Positions 6,638 to 15,074 of a stretch of 44,369 bases of DNA are shown here, in pieces. The stretch's first letter is position 1; every line of letters starts with the position of its first letter. The position numbers were made by a program, and so were the translations under genes. Location of the stretch: assembly GCA_030685015.1 (NCBI GenBank), contig JAUXWS010000050.1, positions 1 through 44,369 on the forward strand. The letters are read 5' to 3'. Source of the DNA: a bacterium. GTDB taxonomy: Bacteria; CAIWAD01. The notes under the pieces are model-generated. The model was not told the DNA's origin. It was given only the letters and a program-made list of their open reading frames with translations, and ran no database searches.

Positions 6638-8050
6638 ATGAGCGAGACAATGGGCGGCCGCAGCGTGCTGGTCGTGGACGACGAGAAGCTGATCCGCGAA
6701 CTGCTGGAGGAGGGTCTGGGGCGGCTGGGCTACAAGGTGCGCTGCGCCCCGGGCGGCCGCGAGGCCCTGGCCCATCTGGAGCAGGAGCCCTCCGAGGTCG
6801 TCCTCACCGACATCAAGATGGACGGGATGGACGGCTACGAGTTCCTGGAGGAGCTGCGTCGCCGCCTGCCGGAGCAGATGGTGATCATGATGACGGCCTT
6901 CGGCAGCGTGGACAGCGCCATCCGCGCCATCAAGCTGGGCGCCTTCGACTACATCCAGAAGCCGTGCATGGTGGCGGAGGTGGACCACCGGTTGCGCAAG
7001 GCTTTCGAGCATCGCGACCTGATCCAGGAGACGCGCATGTTGCGCGGACGGCTGGAGGGGCGCGAGGAGTTCGGCAAGATCGTCGCCCGCAACGCCGCCA
7101 TGAAGCAGATCTTCGACACGATCCGAACCGTCGCGCCCAGTGGCTCCACCGTCCTCATCCAGGGCGAGAACGGCACGGGCAAGGAGCTGGTGGCCCGCGC
7201 CCTGCACCACTACAGCAACCGCGCCGACAAGAAGTTCGTGGCCAAGAACTGCGCCGCCATCCCCGACGCCCTGCTGGAAAGCGAGCTTTTCGGCCACGTC
7301 AAGGGGGCCTTCACCGGATCGGTGGGGGACCGCAAGGGCATCTTCGAGGAGGCCGACGGCGGAACCCTCTTCCTGGACGAGATCTCGGAAATGCCGCTCA
7401 ACCTGCAGAGCAAGCTGCTCCGGGTCGTGCAGGAGGGCGTGCTCAACCGGGTGGGCTCCAACGAGGACATCAGCGTCGACGTGCGCCTGATCAGCTCCAC
7501 CAACCGGGACATCAAGACGGAAGTGCAGGAGGGGCGCTTCCGCCGCGACCTCTACTACCGCCTCAACGTCATCCCCATCCTGCTGCCGCCCCTGCGGGAG
7601 CGGGTGGACGACATCCCCCTGCTCGCCGAGCACTTCCTGCGCAAGTACGCCCAGCGCATGAACCGCCACATCGTCGGCATCGATGAAAGCGGGATGCGCG
7701 CCCTCATGTCGCGTCGCTGGGAGGGCAACGTGCGGGAGCTGGAGAACACCATCGAGCGCGCCGTGGTGATGGCCACGACCCCCATCCTCGACGCCGGCAG
7801 CTTCAAGCCCCTCGATCAACTGACCGAGGAAGGCGCCGACTTCGAGCTGCCCCTGGCCGACCTGACCGTCCACGAGATGGAGAAGCGGCTCATCCTGGCC
7901 ACCCTCAAGCGCTATGGCAACAACCGGACACGCACGGCGGAGGTGCTGGACATCAGCATCCGCACCCTGCGCAACAAGCTGAACGAGTACCGCGCCGCCG
8001 ATCCCGGCCTTTCGGCGATCATCGACAAAGGGGCGCCGGACGTGGAATGA
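6638..8050 (+). CDS. Sigma-54-dependent NtrC-family response regulator
   Basis: A 470-residue transcriptional activator. The receiver domain (1-120) has D14, D15 and phospho-acceptor D58 (LTDIKM), plus K near 107 (YIQKP). The AAA+ sigma-54 activation domain (about 150-380) has Walker A GENGTGKE near 176, the sigma-54 contact loop GAFTGS near 222 (usually GAFTGA; a Ser at the last place is tolerated in the family) and Walker B GGTLFLDE. The C-terminal Fis-type helix-turn-helix is AEVLDISIRTLRNKLNEY. A good ribosome site (GGAGGAAGG, 6623-6631) serves ATG 6638; a GTG at 6635 is equally in frame. It overlaps the cyclase gene by 4 nt. It requires RpoN, which is not in this window. Confidence 0.95.
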   Translation: MSETMGGRSVLVVDDEKLIRELLEEGLGRLGYKVRCAPGGREALAHLEQEPSEVVLTDIKMDGMDGYEFLEELRRRLPEQMVIMMTAFGSVDSAIRAIKLGAFDYIQKPCMVAEVDHRLRKAFEHRDLIQETRMLRGRLEGREEFGKIVARNAAMKQIFDTIRTVAPSGSTVLIQGENGTGKELVARALHHYSNRADKKFVAKNCAAIPDALLESELFGHVKGAFTGSVGDRKGIFEEADGGTLFLDEISEMPLNLQSKLLRVVQEGVLNRVGSNEDISVDVRLISSTNRDIKTEVQEGRFRRDLYYRLNVIPILLPPLRERVDDIPLLAEHFLRKYAQRMNRHIVGIDESGMRALMSRRWEGNVRELENTIERAVVMATTPILDAGSFKPLDQLTEEGADFELPLADLTVHEMEKRLILATLKRYGNNRTRTAEVLDISIRTLRNKLNEYRAADPGLSAIIDKGAPDVE

Positions 8051-10257
8051 CGCCCGCCGCGACGCCCAGCCCGGCCCCCGCCCGTGGTGCGCTGGGGCAC
8101 AAGAGCGCGCCACGCGCCCGGCGCTGGTGGATCGCCGCCCTGCTGGCCTTCCTGCTCGCCTGCCTGCTCCGCCTGGCGGACACGCAGCTCTTCGGCCTGG
8201 AGGCGCGCAGCCTCGACCTGCGCTTCCAGCTGCGCGGACCCCGCCCCGTCGACCACAGCCCACTGGTGCTGGTCACGGTGGACAACCGCAGCTACAAGGA
8301 TCTCAACCAGCGCTGGCCCTTTCCCCGCGGCCATTTCGCCCGTGCCCTGCGCAATCTGAAGCGCCTGGGCGTAGACCTCATCGTGCTCGACATCCAGTTC
8401 ACGGAGGAGGCGGCGGGCGACGAGGCCGGCCTGGCCGAGCTGGCCGCCGCCGTGCGCGACTGCGCCCCGGTCATCCTTTCCGGCGAGATGGTCTACGAGC
8501 GCAGCGGTTACCAGCGCCTGGACCGGCCACTGCCTGTATTGCTGGAGGCGGGCCAGCCCTGGGCCCTGGTCAATGACCTGATCGACCCGGACGGCGTCAG
8601 CCGCCTCTACCCGCTCTTCCTGCCGGCGCCGCTGGGCGGAGAGGCCCTGCCCAGCCTGGGCGCCCGCCTGCTGCTCAGCCTGGACTCGCTGGCCGGCCGC
8701 GGGGACGGCGCGCCCTTCGGCGCCCGGCGGGGCAAGCGGCTCGTGCTGGGCGCCCATCAGCCGCTGCTCGAGCCGGGTTGGGCCAACGCCATCCGCATCA
8801 ATTTCTATGGGCCGGGCGGCACCTGGACCCACTACTCCTTCTCCGACATCCTGGACGACGCCGACTTCACCCTGGCCGATCCCGACCAGGACACGGACTA
8901 CGTGGAGAGCCTGGCCGACACCGCGCTCTACCGCGCGCTGTGGGGCGACGATCCACATCCCTTCCTGGGGAGAGTGGCCTTGGTCGGGGTCAGCGCCACC
9001 GATCTCCACGACAACAAGCGCACGCCCTTCTTCAACTTCCAGGGCCAGCGCCGCCTGGTGCCGGGGGTGGAGGTGCACGCCCACGCCGTGCAGACCATGC
9101 TGGACGGCGCCTGGGTGCGCAATCCCCTGCCCGGCTGGTGGGCCGCCCTGCCCCTGGGCCTGCTCGCCCTGGCCGCCGCCTGGGTCACCGGGCGGATGGG
9201 TCCCCTGCGCGGCCTGCTCGCCCTGGTGGCGCTGGGAGTGGCCTGGCTGGCCGCCGGCCAGTGGGCCTTCGCCCGGCACGATCTCTGGCTGGAGACGGTG
9301 GCTCCCCTGTCGTCCCTGGCGGCGGCCTGGATGACGGGCGTTCTGCTGCAGTTCCTCCAGGCCCGGCGCGAGCGGGCCCAGATCCGCGGCATGTTCGCCC
9401 AGTATGTGCCGGAGGCGGTGGTGGCGGAGTTGATCCGCAACCCTGACAAGCTGGTGTTGGGGGGCGAGGAGCGCGAGATGAGCGCGCTCTTCTCGGACGT
9501 GGAGGGCTTCACCTCCATCTCGGAGCATTTGACGCCCACCCAGTTGGTGGAGCTGCTCAACGAGTACCTGACGGAGATGACACAGTGCGTCACGGACGAG
9601 GGCGGCATCATCGACAAGTATGAGGGCGACGCCATCATCGCCGAGTTCGGCGCGCCCCTGCCCTGCGCCGACCATGCCCAGCGCGCCGCGCGGGCGGCCT
9701 TGGCCATGCAGGAGCGGTTGGCCGGCCTGCGCCGGGACTGGGCCTTGCGCGGCAAGCCGCAGCTGAAGGCGCGGGTGGGCATCAACTCGGGCCTGATGGT
9801 CGTGGGCAACATGGGCAGCCGCCAGATCTTCGACTACACGGCGATGGGGGACGCCATGAACCTGGCCAGCCGCCTGGAGGGCGTCAACAAGTTCTACGGC
9901 AGCGCCATCCTTTTGTCGGGGGAGAGTTGGGCGCGGCTTGAGAGGGCCTTCCTGGGCCGCTGCCTGGACGCCATCCGTGTCAAGGGGCGGCGCGAGCCGG
10001 TCCAATTGTGGGAGCTGATCGCCCGCGCCGATGATGCGCGGGCCGCCACGCACCTGGAGAGCATCGGACGCTGGGACGCCGCCCGCGCCCACTACCTGGC
10101 CCGCGACTTCGCCGCCGCCGCCGCCGCCTTCGAGGCCCTGGCCGCCACCGATGCGGAGGACGGCCCCGCCCGCGTCCTGGCCGCCCGCAGCCGCGCCTTT
10201 GCCGCCGATCCTCCCTCCGCCGACTGGGACGGCGTGCAGACCATGCTGGACAAATGA
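8047..10257 (+). CDS. CHASE2-domain class III adenylate/guanylate cyclase
   Basis: A 736-residue membrane cyclase. A first membrane helix (about 27-45) is followed by an extracytoplasmic CHASE2 sensor (about 45-350; PLVLVTVDNRSY, WPFPRGHFARAL and GVDLIVLDIQF are typical). Three close-set membrane helices (about 360-440) lead to a class III catalytic domain (about 470-650). Metal-binding aspartates lie in FSDVEGFT and DKYEGDAI; the MGDAMNLASRLE segment holds the substrate-base Asp and the transition-state Asn and Arg. The C-terminal 70 residues, with an Ala run (GCC repeats at about 10110-10129), may be helical. An Asp in MGD favours ATP over GTP, but this is not proof. It is coupled by 4-nt overlaps to the NtrC regulator and to the acyltransferase. 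Confidence 0.93.
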   Translation: MTPAATPSPAPARGALGHKSAPRARRWWIAALLAFLLACLLRLADTQLFGLEARSLDLRFQLRGPRPVDHSPLVLVTVDNRSYKDLNQRWPFPRGHFARALRNLKRLGVDLIVLDIQFTEEAAGDEAGLAELAAAVRDCAPVILSGEMVYERSGYQRLDRPLPVLLEAGQPWALVNDLIDPDGVSRLYPLFLPAPLGGEALPSLGARLLLSLDSLAGRGDGAPFGARRGKRLVLGAHQPLLEPGWANAIRINFYGPGGTWTHYSFSDILDDADFTLADPDQDTDYVESLADTALYRALWGDDPHPFLGRVALVGVSATDLHDNKRTPFFNFQGQRRLVPGVEVHAHAVQTMLDGAWVRNPLPGWWAALPLGLLALAAAWVTGRMGPLRGLLALVALGVAWLAAGQWAFARHDLWLETVAPLSSLAAAWMTGVLLQFLQARRERAQIRGMFAQYVPEAVVAELIRNPDKLVLGGEEREMSALFSDVEGFTSISEHLTPTQLVELLNEYLTEMTQCVTDEGGIIDKYEGDAIIAEFGAPLPCADHAQRAARAALAMQERLAGLRRDWALRGKPQLKARVGINSGLMVVGNMGSRQIFDYTAMGDAMNLASRLEGVNKFYGSAILLSGESWARLERAFLGRCLDAIRVKGRREPVQLWELIARADDARAATHLESIGRWDAARAHYLARDFAAAAAAFEALAATDAEDGPARVLAARSRAFAADPPSADWDGVQTMLDK

Positions 10258-11138
10258 TGATGCGCGCCCTGCTTCTGGCTTGGTTGCGCCGCCGATCCTA
10301 CCGGACCGTGATCGTCCTGGGGGCGGTCGTCGGCTTCGTCTGGAGCTGGCTGCTGCCCTTCCGCCGCCGCCTCATCCTGGAGAACCTGGCCCTGGCCTTC
10401 CCCGCCTCGACGCCAGCCTGGCGGGAGCGCGTGCGGCGGGACTGCCTGCGCCATTTCGCCACAATGGGCTTCGAGCTGCTTTGGCTGCCCCGCATGGACG
10501 CCGCCTGGCGCGAGCGTCACATCCGCTTCCGCGACCCCGCCCTGCCCGCCCGACTGCTGGCCAAGGGCAAGGGCCTGATCGGCGTGGGCGGCCATTTCGG
10601 GAACTGGGAGGTGATGGGCATCGCCGTGGCCGGGCTGGGCGTGCCCGTCAGCTACATCGTCAAGCGCATCCACGACCCCTGGCTGGACGACGAGGTGAAC
10701 CGGGCGCGGCAGGGGCACGGAATCGAGATCGTCTTCACGCGGGAGGCTTCCCGCGGCGTGCTGCGGCACTTCCGGCGCGGCCGCCTCGTCGCTTTCCTGT
10801 CCGACCAGGATGCCCGCGGCCACGGGGTCTTCGTGCCCTTCTTCGGCCGCCCGGCCTCCACGCCCCGCGGCGCCGCCGTCTATGCCCTGCGCCTGGGCGT
10901 GCCGCTCATGTTCGTCTCCTGCCAGCGCCGGTCCGCCGGCGGATTCGAGGTGGAGTTAGTGGACGTGCCGGTCGAGCCGGACTGGACCCTGTGCGACGAG
11001 CATGTGGCCGCGCTCACCGCGCGCTACACCCTATTATTAGAGGAGAGGATCCGGGCCCACCCCGCCCAGTGGTTCTGGATGCATCGTCGCTGGAAGACGC
11101 AACCGGATGCCATGGACATGGGAAAATCAGCGATTTAA
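10254..11138 (+). CDS. LpxL/HtrB-family lysophospholipid/lipid A acyltransferase
   Basis: A 294-residue inner-membrane acyltransferase, the usual length of LpxL/LpxM. It adds a secondary acyl chain to a lipid A precursor or similar glycolipid. An N-terminal hydrophobic helix (about 17-35, TVIVLGAVVGFVWSWLLPF) is followed by RRRLILENLALAFP, typical of the family. The catalytic H(x4)E motif is HFGNWE near 113. DQDARGHGVFVPFFGRPASTPRG and PAQWFWMHRRWKT are also family blocks. Three consecutive ATG codons (10254, 10257, 10260) open the frame; the first overlaps the cyclase stop. Its 3' end runs into an unusually AT-rich patch, so the last eight residues may be a late change. Confidence 0.9.
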   Translation: MMMRALLLAWLRRRSYRTVIVLGAVVGFVWSWLLPFRRRLILENLALAFPASTPAWRERVRRDCLRHFATMGFELLWLPRMDAAWRERHIRFRDPALPARLLAKGKGLIGVGGHFGNWEVMGIAVAGLGVPVSYIVKRIHDPWLDDEVNRARQGHGIEIVFTREASRGVLRHFRRGRLVAFLSDQDARGHGVFVPFFGRPASTPRGAAVYALRLGVPLMFVSCQRRSAGGFEVELVDVPVEPDWTLCDEHVAALTARYTLLLEERIRAHPAQWFWMHRRWKTQPDAMDMGKSAI

Positions 11139-11225
11139 GTCGAATACATGAACTAGCAAATAATACTCGTCAAAATAGTGATAAAACCAAGTCAACTGAC
11201 CATTTATAGCATTGCATGAGTAATC
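11120..11225. other. AT-rich patch in a GC-rich chromosome
   Basis: From the last codons of the acyltransferase to about 11225 the composition drops sharply to AT-rich (for example GCAAATAATACTCGTC), unlike anything else in the window. A short AAATC/GATTT hairpin (about 11124-11136) sits at the acyltransferase stop. TTATAG at 11204-11209 could be a -10 for the downstream glycosyltransferase, but no -35 is visible at the right distance. I see no gene in 11139-11329. The patch may be a promoter region or a relic of foreign DNA. Confidence 0.5.
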
Positions 11226-11329
11226 GCATGGGGTTCGTCCCACCAGCAGGTCCCGCCCGGCATGGCCAGAGGCCGCACGAGGAGGCGGTGGTTCCGATCC
11301 AAGGCCGCGTCTGTTAGCTTGTTGACACC

Positions 11330-12376
11330 ATGCGCACGCTCGTGATCCACACCGCCTTTCCCGGCGACCTCATTCTGGCCACGCCGCTGTTGGACCGTCT
11401 CCGGCGGGACTCGGACCTGGAGTGGCTTGGCCTCCTCACCACGCCGGCCTGCGCGCCCCTCTTCAAAGGGGATCCCCGACTGGACGAGCTGCTCATCTAT
11501 GACAAAAGGGGGGGCGATCACGGCCTGGGTGGGTTCCGGCGCATCCTGGCGCGGATCCGGGCCAGCCAGGTGGACCGCGTCATCTGTCCGCACCGCAGCC
11601 TGCGCAGCAGCGCACTGGCCTGGTGGAGCGGCGCCTTTGAACGGTCCGGCTTTGACAGCGCCGTGGGCAGCCTGGCCTTCACCCAGCTCATCCATGACGA
11701 CCGCCGTCTGCATGAGACGGAGCGCAACGTGGCCCTGGGCGGTCCGATGGACTCCGAGATCCCGACACGTCCCTCGCTTCATCAGGATGTGTTGGAAGAG
11801 GCCTGCGTCCGTCAGCTCTTCGAGGAGCGCGGCCTTGTCCTGCCCGTGGCCCTGGCGCCGGCCTCGCTCTGGGCCACCAAGCGCTGGCCCGCCTCCCATT
11901 TCGGGCGCCTGGCGGACATGGTGATGGAGGCCACCCCCGCCGACATCATCCTGCTGGGAGGGCCGGCCGATCATGACTGCTGCGAGGAGGTGGCCGCCCA
12001 CGTCCATTCCTGCCGCCGCGGCCGAGTGCACAATCTGGCGGGCGTCCTGAGCCTGCGCGAGAGCTACCAGGCCCTGCGCCTCTGCCGCCTGGCCGTGGTC
12101 AACGACAGCGCCCCCCTGCATCTGGCCCAGGCCGCCGGCGTGCCCACCTTCGCCCTCTTCGGCTCCACCGTGCCCTCCTTCGGTTTCGGACCGCGCGGTC
12201 CCCATGACCGCGTCTTCCAACTGAAGCTGGAGTGCATCCCCTGCGGCATCCATGGCCGCCGCGCCTGTCCCCTGGGCACCCTGGCCTGCCTGGAGGAGCT
12301 GCGGCCCGAGCTTGTGCTGGAGGCGGTGGTCGAGGAATTCAACCGGCGCCGACCGGGGGGCGAGGGGGCGCCATGA
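11330..12376 (+). CDS. Glycosyltransferase family 9 (heptosyltransferase-like)
   Basis: A 348-residue GT-B enzyme of the ADP-heptose:LPS heptosyltransferase family (WaaC/WaaF/RfaQ type). It probably adds heptose or a related sugar to the lipopolysaccharide core at the inner face of the cytoplasmic membrane. The N-terminus RTLVIHTAFPGDLILATPLL corresponds to the family IRxsxiGDvvlttP block. The C-terminal half has RWPASHFGRLAD, ILLGGPAD and VVNDSAPLHLAQAAGVPTFALFGST, the donor-binding signature. A Cys-containing block LECIPCGIHGRRACP near the end is also common in the family. No strong ribosome site precedes ATG 11330. The sugar donor is not provable from sequence. Confidence 0.9.
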   Translation: MRTLVIHTAFPGDLILATPLLDRLRRDSDLEWLGLLTTPACAPLFKGDPRLDELLIYDKRGGDHGLGGFRRILARIRASQVDRVICPHRSLRSSALAWWSGAFERSGFDSAVGSLAFTQLIHDDRRLHETERNVALGGPMDSEIPTRPSLHQDVLEEACVRQLFEERGLVLPVALAPASLWATKRWPASHFGRLADMVMEATPADIILLGGPADHDCCEEVAAHVHSCRRGRVHNLAGVLSLRESYQALRLCRLAVVNDSAPLHLAQAAGVPTFALFGSTVPSFGFGPRGPHDRVFQLKLECIPCGIHGRRACPLGTLACLEELRPELVLEAVVEEFNRRRPGGEGAP

Positions 12377-12512
12377 CGAGGGTTCCCCTCACAGGCGTGG
12401 GTACGCCGCGTCCCATGCATGCCCTGCGCGAAGGGGCCGAGTCCGGCACTTCGCCGCCGGTTTGATCCAGCCCTCCTCCCATCACCCTATCACCTCCAAC
12501 TGGGAGCACGCC

Positions 12513-13793
12513 ATGAGCATGCACCGCCACTCTGCCCGCACCGGCCGGCCCTTCGCGCCGGAGACCCTGATGATGGGCTATGGATACGATCCCTTCCTTT
12601 CGGAGGGTTCGGTCAAGCCGCCCGTTTTTCTCACCAGCACCTTCGTCTTCCGCAATGCGGAGGAAGGCAAGCGCTATTTCCAGTGGGCCTACGGCCTGAA
12701 AGAGCGGGATCCCGCCTGCGACCCCGCCATGGGCCTCATCTATTCGCGCCTCAACAACCCGGATCTCGAGATCCTGGAAAACCGCCTGGCGACCTGGGAG
12801 CAGGCCGAGATGTGCCTGGCCTTCAGCAGCGGCATGTCCGCCATCACCACCACCATCCTTGCGCTGGTGGAACCGGGCCAGGAGATCATCAGCACCAATC
12901 CCGTCTACGGCGGCACCGACTTCTTCTTCGAGCATCTCTGTCAGCGCTGGAACATCCGCGTCCACCGCGTCTGCGCCGGCACCGACGCCCCGCGCGAGGT
13001 GGAGCGCATCCTGCGCGAGCGGGCCGGCCGCATCCGGCTCGTCTACATCGAGACGCCCTCCAACCCCACCATCTCCATGACCGACATCGACGCCCTGCGC
13101 CAGGTGATCCAGACGGCCGGCCAACCGCCCGCCGACTCCGAGATTCTCCTGATGGTGGACAACACCTTTCTGGGGCCGATCTTCCAGCAGCCCTTGACCA
13201 AGGGCGCCGACCTGAGCGTCTACAGCGCCACCAAGTTCATTGGCGGACACAGCGACCTGGTGGCCGGGGCCGTCATGGGCGCCAGCCGCCTGTTGAAGCC
13301 CGTCTCCATGCACCGGACGATCCTGGGCACCATGGCCGACCCCTTCACCAGCTGGCTGCTGATGCGCAGCCTGGAGACCCTTGCCATCCGCATGCGGCGG
13401 CAGGAGGAGAGCGCCGTGCGGCTGGCCGCCATGCTGAAGGCCCACCCTGCCGTGGAGCGCGTCTACTATCCGGGCCAGCTGGACGAGGTGCAGAACGCCA
13501 TCTGGCGCCGCCAGTGCAGCGGGTCGGGCAGCCTCATCGCATTTGACGTGAAGGGCGGCGAGGAGGAGGCCTTCCGCGTCCTCGACCAGGTGGAGATCTG
13601 CAAGCTGGCGGTCAGTCTGGGCGGCACTGAGTGTCTGATCGAGCATCCGGCGACAATGACCCATGCCGATCTGGACGAGGAGACGCGCCGGCTGGCCGGA
13701 ATCCACCCCTCCATGATCCGCGTGTCCGTTGGACTTGAACACTACGAGGATGTGGAGGCCGATCTGCGGGGCGCCCTCGACGTCCTCCTGTAG
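12513..13793 (+). CDS. Cys/Met metabolism PLP-dependent enzyme (cystathionine gamma-synthase/methionine gamma-lyase-like)
   Basis: A 426-residue trans-sulfuration-family enzyme. It has YSRLNNPDLEILENRLATWE, SSGMSAITTTILALVEPG, ETPSNPTISMTDI and the PLP lysine in SVYSATKFIGGHSDLVAG; the SLGGTECLIEHPATMTHA block is also diagnostic. The family contains beta- and gamma-lyases and synthases acting on cystathionine, methionine or homoserine esters, so the exact reaction is left open. The segment around residues 51-75 is longer than in classical MetB and resembles the methionine gamma-lyase-like branch. ATG 12513 has GGGAG at 12502-12506. It is preceded by a 136-nt gap after the GT9 gene and followed by a strong hairpin. 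Reactive enamines from such enzymes are RidA substrates. Confidence 0.9.
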   Translation: MSMHRHSARTGRPFAPETLMMGYGYDPFLSEGSVKPPVFLTSTFVFRNAEEGKRYFQWAYGLKERDPACDPAMGLIYSRLNNPDLEILENRLATWEQAEMCLAFSSGMSAITTTILALVEPGQEIISTNPVYGGTDFFFEHLCQRWNIRVHRVCAGTDAPREVERILRERAGRIRLVYIETPSNPTISMTDIDALRQVIQTAGQPPADSEILLMVDNTFLGPIFQQPLTKGADLSVYSATKFIGGHSDLVAGAVMGASRLLKPVSMHRTILGTMADPFTSWLLMRSLETLAIRMRRQEESAVRLAAMLKAHPAVERVYYPGQLDEVQNAIWRRQCSGSGSLIAFDVKGGEEEAFRVLDQVEICKLAVSLGGTECLIEHPATMTHADLDEETRRLAGIHPSMIRVSVGLEHYEDVEADLRGALDVLL

Positions 13794-13848
13794 GGCCAGT
13801 CAGCCAGGCCGGCGCCGGGACGGCGATCGGCGCAAGAAGGTGTCCAAC

Positions 13849-13880
13849 AAGCCGGCCATGCCCGCCCGCATGGCCGGCTT
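13849..13880 (+). terminator. 13-bp perfect hairpin after the PLP enzyme gene
   Basis: Bases 13849-13861 (AAGCCGGCCATGC) pair perfectly with 13868-13880 around a 6-nt loop (CCGCCC). TTTCC follows only weakly as a U-tract. It lies 56 nt past the stop of the PLP enzyme and is the likely end of that transcript; a regulatory hairpin is possible. The rest of 13794-13932 shows no gene. Confidence 0.55.
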
Positions 13881-13932
13881 TCCACTCTGGAACGGGCACC
13901 CGGCCGCCTCTGCCGTGGTTAGGCCCTCCCAA

Positions 13933-14129
13933 GCAGCCTGTCGGGCTTGGACCTTCGATGGGATTCGCGCCGAAGGCGCGCGCCCATGTCGAGGGCCATT
14001 CGGCGGGGATTTCGCGTCGCGATATGGCATTTGCTCGCAAGAAATTTGCGTCGAATGGGACCGGCCTGCCTGACGCTTGCGTCGGGCGGGGCGATGAAGA
14101 CCGCGAAGCGGCCAGGTCCGACAGGCTGC
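13933..14129 (+). repeat. MITE-like intergenic repeat, copy 1 (197 nt)
   Basis: This shares with 29581-29764 the same order of blocks: GCAGCCTGTCGGGCTTGGAC at the left end, GGCGGGGATTTCGCG, GCTCGCAAGAAAT, TCGAATGGGACCGGC, GGGGCGATGAAGACC, and GACAGGCTGC at the right end. By hand I count about 21 mismatches over 184 positions plus one 13-nt indel. The ends are imperfect inverted repeats (16 of 18 bases here). CAA flanks both ends, a possible 3-bp target duplication. Copy 1 has an extra palindrome (GCGCC/GGCGC, 13967-13979) that copy 2 lacks. A 9-bp hairpin with a TT loop lies at 68-76/79-87 of the 14000s. The element ends 18 nt before the comF start, upstream of its ribosome site. Confidence 0.85.
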
Positions 14130-14147
14130 CAAAGGCGGGAGGAGGCC

Positions 14148-14882
14148 GTGACACCCAGATTGCTTGATCCCCTCACTCTTCTGGCCTTTCCGGCCAGCTG
14201 CGACCTGTGCCGGACACCGCTGCGCAGCGACCACCGCTGGTCCCTGACCTTGCCCCACCGCGTCTGTCGGGAATGCTTGCGCCAGGCGATGGATCGCGCC
14301 GGTGCGCCGGCCTGGCGGCTGGGGGAGATGGCTGCCCGCGCCCTGCTTTGGTATGAGGGGCCGACCGTCGCCTGGGTGCGGGGGATCAAAGAGGGCGACG
14401 CGCGCGGCCTGCTGGCCGATTTGGCCGCGCTCTGGCCGCAAGCCCCCCTCGCCCTGCCGGTGGATTGCCTGCTTGTGCCCGTGCCGGCCGATCCCCTGCG
14501 CCGTCGCCAGCGCGGCGGGGATCATGTGCGGGAGCTGGCCAGGCTGTGGGGCCGAACCTGGCATCGCCCCGTGGCCAGTCTCCTCCGACGCCAGGGAGGT
14601 GTCAAGCAGCAGGGTTTGACCGCCGCCGAACGTCGGCGCAATCTGGCGGACCAGTACCGGGCCCGCCCCCTGACCTCCGGCTGGCGGGGTCGTCCCCTGG
14701 CCCTCATTGACGACGTCTGTACAACTGGTTCCACCCTGAGCCTCTGCCGCGACCTGTTGACGGCGGAGGGATTGGAGGTCCGGGCCGCCCTGACACTGGC
14801 TTCCGCCCCCCATCCCGGCTTGCGGGCCGACCGCCTGTGCGAGCTGGATCTGGCGGAAGTCCATGAGGGACTGGGCTCCTGA
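14148..14882 (+). CDS. comF: ComF family phosphoribosyltransferase-like protein
   Basis: A 244-residue protein of the ComFC/GntX family, a cytosolic protein linked to DNA uptake in naturally competent bacteria, with a phosphoribosyltransferase fold. The N-terminus has a zinc-finger-like pair (CDLC near 16 and CREC near 40). The C-terminal PRPP-type loop is LALIDDVCTTGSTL near 185. Family blocks VPVPADPLRRRQRGGDHV and KQQGLTAAERRRNL are present. The GTG start at 14148 follows GGGAGGAGG (14137-14145). The start codon lies directly beyond repeat copy 1, so its native promoter may be displaced or supplied by the repeat. Confidence 0.9.
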   Translation: MTPRLLDPLTLLAFPASCDLCRTPLRSDHRWSLTLPHRVCRECLRQAMDRAGAPAWRLGEMAARALLWYEGPTVAWVRGIKEGDARGLLADLAALWPQAPLALPVDCLLVPVPADPLRRRQRGGDHVRELARLWGRTWHRPVASLLRRQGGVKQQGLTAAERRRNLADQYRARPLTSGWRGRPLALIDDVCTTGSTLSLCRDLLTAEGLEVRAALTLASAPHPGLRADRLCELDLAEVHEGLGS

Positions 14883-14916
14883 CTCCAGGAAGTGGCTCCC
14901 GGGGGCCGCTCAACCT

Positions 14917-14944
14917 TTGATTAATGTGGCCGACATCCTAAGTT
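14917..14944 (+). promoter_or_regulatory. Possible sigma-70 promoter for the LysM transglycosylase operon
   Basis: TTGATT (14917-14922) and TAAGTT (14939-14944) are separated by 16 nt in the 192-nt gap before the transglycosylase gene. The boxes match the consensus at 4 and 3 positions. The region is less GC-rich than its surroundings. This is a weak call. Confidence 0.3.
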
Positions 14945-15074
14945 CCGGCTTCCAAACGCAGTTCGTAGCCACTTCGCCGGACTTGCAGCGGAACGCCGCC
15001 CAGTGTAGGCCCCATCGGTCGGGCACCGCCGCCTGCGGTCAATCTAACGGTACGGGATCGGGAGACGTGAACCT

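Noticed and set aside
7912-10092. A long open frame antisense to the cyclase gene
   Set aside because: High GC makes stop codons rare in antisense frames; the sense strand has complete, recognisable domains.
10105-10135. GCC triplet run as a tandem repeat
   Set aside because: It codes an Ala run inside the cyclase tail and is too short to be of note.
12373-12465. A 30-codon frame starting in the GT9 stop codon (ATGA overlap)
   Set aside because: The overlap type fits local operons, but the product is short, of mixed composition and without any family feature; no support beyond the overlap.
13933-14129. Repeat copies read as a protein gene (basic peptide on the minus strand)
   Set aside because: The two copies differ by a 13-nt indel that breaks any shared frame, while the terminal repeats and hairpin are kept; a non-coding element fits better.
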